Assembly (NCBI GenBank): GCA_964431205.1
Contig: CAYSIX010000199.1
Coordinates: 1 to 7,682, forward strand
Source: CAYSIX01 sp964431205
GTDB lineage: Bacteria > Planctomycetota > Phycisphaerae > Phycisphaerales > Phycisphaeraceae
Direction: 5' to 3'
Length of the DNA: 7,682 nt
The notes below the pieces were generated by a model that saw only the letters and a program-made list of their open reading frames with translations, had not been told where the DNA came from and ran no database searches. The position numbers and the translations under genes were made by a program. This document shows, piece after piece, positions 5,707-7,682 of the stretch (its first letter is position 1; each line of letters starts with the position of its first letter).

Positions 5707-6633
5707 CTAGCCTACGAGGCCCCGCTCGCGCAGGTAACGAAGGATCAGCGTCTCGAACGGCACGGACGTATCGGCCATGAAGTAGGCGATGCCACGCCGC
5801 ACGCACTGGTCCCGGATCGACTCACAATAGGCCTGCAGGTTCGCCTTGTACCGCTTGATCAGCGCCGGGCCGACGGAGACCTCGGCCACGTCGCCGTCCT
5901 CGACGTCGCGCAGGCGCAGGTCGCCGACGACCTGCCCACGCGCCGGGTCCAGCTCCTGAGGCGAGAGGACCTGGATCGCGTAGGCGTCGAACCGCTCGCC
6001 GGCGAGGTACCGCAGCGCGTCGGCCGGCTCGCCCTTGTCGAAGAAGTCGCTGAGCAGAATGACCACGCCCGGCTGCCGCTGCGCCAGCGCCAGCCGCTTG
6101 CACACCTCCGCGAGGTTGCCCGGCGTCGGGCCCAAGGCTCGATCCGGCGGCGCCTGGCCGTCGAGAAACGTCAGCAGCCGCGAGACCGGCCGTCGGCCCC
6201 GCATCCCCGTGGCCATGTCCGCGATCGTGTGCGTGAACGTGTACACGTTCAGCCGGTTGTAGTGCGTCAGCGCGATGTACCCCAGCGCCGCGGCGACGCG
6301 CTTGGCGTACAGCAGCTTGTTCGGCTCGCCGTAGTCCATCGACGCCGTCACGTCCAGCACCACGCTCACCGTCAGGTCCTCCTCCTCCATGAACAGGCGC
6401 AGGAACAGCTTGTCCAGCCGGGCGTAGAGGTTCCAGTCGATCCGCCGCAGGTCGTCGCCGACGACGTAGTTGCGGTAGTCGGCGAACTCGACCGACTGGC
6501 CCTTCTTCTTGGACCGCCGCTCGCCCTGCATCTTGCCGCGCAGCATCTTGCGCGAGATCACGTCCAGCCGGTCGAGCTGGCGCATGAACTCGCCGGTGAG
6601 GAGGGTCTCGGGTTGGGGGGTCGTCTCAGCCAT
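5707..6633 (-). CDS. DUF58-domain protein (VWA-like partner of MoxR)
   Basis: A complete 308-residue cytosolic DUF58 protein. The family signature is clear: RRSKKKGQSVEFADYR (39-54), then VVGDDLRRIDWNLYARLDKL (57-76). The VWA-like fold that follows has a metal-site motif D94-V-T96-A-S98 (LDVTASM), where many relatives have DxSxS, and a second acidic loop at D196 (LLSDFFD). There are no membrane segments or signal peptide. DUF58 genes are usually next to moxR and batA genes, and the proteins are thought to act as a complex; the substrate is unknown. Here the gene is separated from moxR by a GxxExxY element and from BatA by a second repeat element. The ATG at 6633 has no Shine-Dalgarno: the 6 nt before it are TCCCTC and then the repeat arm begins. 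An alternative downstream start is possible but would remove residues before LLTGEFM. Confidence 0.92.
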   Translation of the reverse strand: MAETTPQPETLLTGEFMRQLDRLDVISRKMLRGKMQGERRSKKKGQSVEFADYRNYVVGDDLRRIDWNLYARLDKLFLRLFMEEEDLTVSVVLDVTASMDYGEPNKLLYAKRVAAALGYIALTHYNRLNVYTFTHTIADMATGMRGRRPVSRLLTFLDGQAPPDRALGPTPGNLAEVCKRLALAQRQPGVVILLSDFFDKGEPADALRYLAGERFDAYAIQVLSPQELDPARGQVVGDLRLRDVEDGDVAEVSVGPALIKRYKANLQAYCESIRDQCVRRGIAYFMADTSVPFETLILRYLRERGLVG

Positions 6634-6639
6634 GAGGGA

Positions 6640-6680
6640 TGAACCGCGAAGCGGCGAAGAGAGCGAAGGGCGCGAAGGAT
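6640..6680 (+). repeat. Left arm, GCGAAG-type inverted repeat
   Basis: Starts TGAACCGCGAAG and carries four GCGAAG units at 8, 9 and 9 nt steps. It is the inverted partner of 7135-7097. Its inner end touches the GxxExxY stop codon (6682-6680) and its outer end is 6 nt from the DUF58 start codon. Confidence 0.8.
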
Positions 6681-7072
6681 CATCGGGTTAGAACAATGCG
6701 CCTGATTCCTTGTTTGAGCAATTTTGTGTTGAAATTGATCAAGAGCCCGAGCTGAATTCTCGTTGCCCGTAGGTAGGACATGATCTGAGCCTCGTGGATG
6801 GGAGCCAGTTGCTCCACTGCCTTGACCTCGACGATCAGGGCATCATTGACCAGAAGGTCGACGCGACCCTCGCCGACAGCGATTCCTTCGTATTCGACCC
6901 TTATCAGATGCTGTGCGGTATAGGGGATGCCTCGCTTGGTCAGCTCGATGCAGAGAGCGCGCTCATATGTCGATTCCAGAAACCCAGGACCTAGAGCGCA
7001 ATGCACGGCGATCGCGGCACCTATGACCTCCCGGCCCACTGCTTCAGTATTGATGTCAAGGTCGAGCGCCAT
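6680..7072 (-). CDS. GxxExxY protein (PD-(D/E)xK nuclease-fold family)
   Basis: A complete 130-residue protein with the family's normal length. The defining motif is G30-F-L-E33-S-T-Y36, within LGPGFLESTYERAL. A PD-(D/E)xK-like core follows: R70-V-D72, then E82-V-K84 (LIVEVKAVEQL), and a helix with Q96 (HEAQIMSYL). The C-terminus (LGLLINFN, ending RRIVLTR) is typical. The family is uncharacterised; a nuclease role is inferred from the fold motif and has not been shown for this protein. I start at ATG 7072 because the longer open frame to 7444 is an out-of-frame reading of moxR and the repeat. The gene is AT-richer than its neighbours, lies entirely between GCGAAG inverted repeats, and has only a weak ribosome-binding site (GGCGG, 11 nt upstream). 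It shares the orientation of the MoxR operon and may be transcribed with it. Confidence 0.9.
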   Translation of the reverse strand: MALDLDINTEAVGREVIGAAIAVHCALGPGFLESTYERALCIELTKRGIPYTAQHLIRVEYEGIAVGEGRVDLLVNDALIVEVKAVEQLAPIHEAQIMSYLRATRIQLGLLINFNTKLLKQGIRRIVLTR

Positions 7073-7094
7073 GGTGATCAAACCGCCTGCGCAA

Positions 7095-7149
7095 TCTTCT
7101 TCGCGTCCTTCGCCCTCTTCGCATCTTCGCGGTTCGGCTTCGTGGTTCA
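7095..7149 (-). repeat. Right arm, GCGAAG-type inverted repeat
   Basis: Read on the minus strand it begins with the moxR stop codon (TGAACCACGAAG) and then has GAACCGCGAAG followed by three more GCGAAG units at 8-9 nt steps. It has one more CGAAG unit than the left arm. Bases 7135-7097 match the left arm at 34 of 39 positions. Confidence 0.8.
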
Positions 7150-7682
7150 GCCCGGCACGCCCTCGGCCTCGGCCGGGACGTGCTCCCTGATGTCGTTGAG
7201 CACCATGTCCGGGGTGATGCCCTCGGCCTGGCCCTCGAAGTTCAGCAGGAGGCGGTGACGCATCGCCGGCAGCAGCACCGCCTTGATATCGTCCACGCTC
7301 ACGTGCGCCCGCCCGTCCAGCAGCGCCCGGACCTTCCCGCCCAGGACCAGCGCCTGGCACGCACGCGGCGAGCCGCCGATCCGCACGAACTGCCGCGTCA
7401 GGTTCCCCGTGAACTCGCCCTCGGGGTGCGTCGCCAGCACGCACCGCACCGCGTAGTCCTGCACGTGCGGCGCGATGATCACGTTCCGCACCAGCTTCTG
7501 ATGCTCGAGGATCTTGGGCGCGTCCAGCACGGGCTCGATCGTCGGCGCCTCGGCCCGCGTCGTGCGGTTGAGGATCTCGTGCAGCTCCTCACGACTCGAG
7601 TAGCCCACGTCGAGCTTGAACAGGAAGCGGTCGAGCTGCGCCTCGGGCAGCGGGTACGTGCCCTCCTGCTCGATCGGGTTCT
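7147..7682 (-). CDS. moxR: MoxR-family AAA+ ATPase, C-terminal part
   Basis: The C-terminal 177 residues of a MoxR ATPase; the gene runs off the right edge, so Walker A and B lie outside the window. The first complete codons read NPIEQEGTYPLPEAQLDRFL, the highly conserved MoxR stretch just after the sensor 1 region, including the LDRF arginine. The C-terminal lid follows, with a sensor 2 motif (GGSPRACQALVLGGKVRALLDGR), the stretch VSVDDIKAVLLPAMRHRLLLNFE and the usual EGITPDMVL. The open frame has an internal GTG at 7608 that is not the start. MoxR proteins are hexameric chaperone-like ATPases that act with VWA proteins, here the DUF58 and BatA proteins downstream. The reading frame ends at a TGA that is part of a repeat arm. 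Confidence 0.93.
   Translation of the reverse strand, partial: NPIEQEGTYPLPEAQLDRFLFKLDVGYSSREELHEILNRTTRAEAPTIEPVLDAPKILEHQKLVRNVIIAPHVQDYAVRCVLATHPEGEFTGNLTRQFVRIGGSPRACQALVLGGKVRALLDGRAHVSVDDIKAVLLPAMRHRLLLNFEGQAEGITPDMVLNDIREHVPAEAEGVPG

Larger units (their letters stand above)
6640..7149 (-). mobile_element. GxxExxY cassette bounded by GCGAAG inverted repeats
   Basis: A 510-bp unit inserted between moxR and DUF58. It consists of an inverted-repeat arm, a 24-nt leader, a GxxExxY gene that fills the interior, and the opposite arm. Arms agree at 34 of 39 positions. The interior averages about 55% GC by hand count, against roughly 70% or more in the neighbours, which supports acquisition. 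Its ends overlap the moxR stop codon and stop 6 nt short of the DUF58 start codon. I see no target-site duplication. GxxExxY genes are known to occur in many copies in some environmental bacteria; that this repeat-plus-gene unit moves is inference. Confidence 0.6.

Noticed and set aside
3566..5710. A 714-codon open frame on the + strand opposite the BatA/VWA gene
   Set aside because: The translation is dominated by Arg, His, Gln and Pro with no motif, while the minus strand encodes a clear BatA/VWA protein. Long antisense frames are common in GC-rich coding DNA.
5593..6642. A 349-codon + strand frame covering the DUF58 gene
   Set aside because: It is rich in Arg, Val, Gln and His without domain features. 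The minus strand holds a well-conserved DUF58 protein.
6640..7149. CRISPR array interpretation of the GCGAAG units
   Set aside because: The units are 6 nt at 8-9 nt steps, too short for repeat and spacer, and the two clusters are inverted around a gene.
7073..7444. N-terminal extension of the GxxExxY protein to 7444
   Set aside because: The extension reads through the repeat arm and moxR in the wrong frame; family homology and length fit ATG 7072.

Overview
The window is GC-rich (hand counts give roughly 65-78% in most blocks) and densely coded on both strands. A MoxR ATPase, a DUF58 protein and a large BatA/VWA membrane protein lie together with a GxxExxY nuclease-fold gene bounded by GCGAAG-type repeats. 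This combination suggests a planctomycete, possibly of the Phycisphaerae. That assignment is inferred from gene content and style; no rRNA or marker phylogeny is available here.

Layout. Bases 1-39 hold only a possible leader. A D-2-hydroxyacid dehydrogenase gene (40-1017, +) converges with a VapBC-type toxin-antitoxin pair on the minus strand (toxin 1029-1424, antitoxin 1435-1701). Upstream of the pair on the same strand is purM (1791-2876, -), a purine biosynthesis gene. A 163-bp intergenic region separates purM from a divergent Fur/PerR-family regulator (3040-3498, +). The regulator converges with an operon that fills the rest of the window on the minus strand. In transcription order the operon is moxR (7682-7147, 5' end outside the window), the GxxExxY gene (7072-6680), DUF58 (6633-5707) and BatA/VWA (5545-3560).

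How the genes work together. MoxR, DUF58 and BatA form the classic MoxR/VWA module: an AAA+ chaperone-like ATPase, a cytosolic VWA-like partner and a membrane-anchored VWA protein. The other genes are independent housekeeping or accessory functions.

The most notable structure is that both gene junctions of the MoxR operon are filled by inverted-repeat elements of two unrelated sequences with the same design. Each arm is built from a 6-7 nt core repeated about four times at 8-9 nt spacing. The moxR/DUF58 junction carries arms of GCGAAG units around a lower-GC GxxExxY gene. The DUF58/BatA junction carries arms of CCGGATC units around about 80 bp with no gene. Each element starts within a few bases of, or overlapping, the upstream stop codon and ends 6-9 nt before the next start codon. 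A second broad signal is a sign change of GC skew on the + strand near 3.0 kb that does not follow gene orientation.
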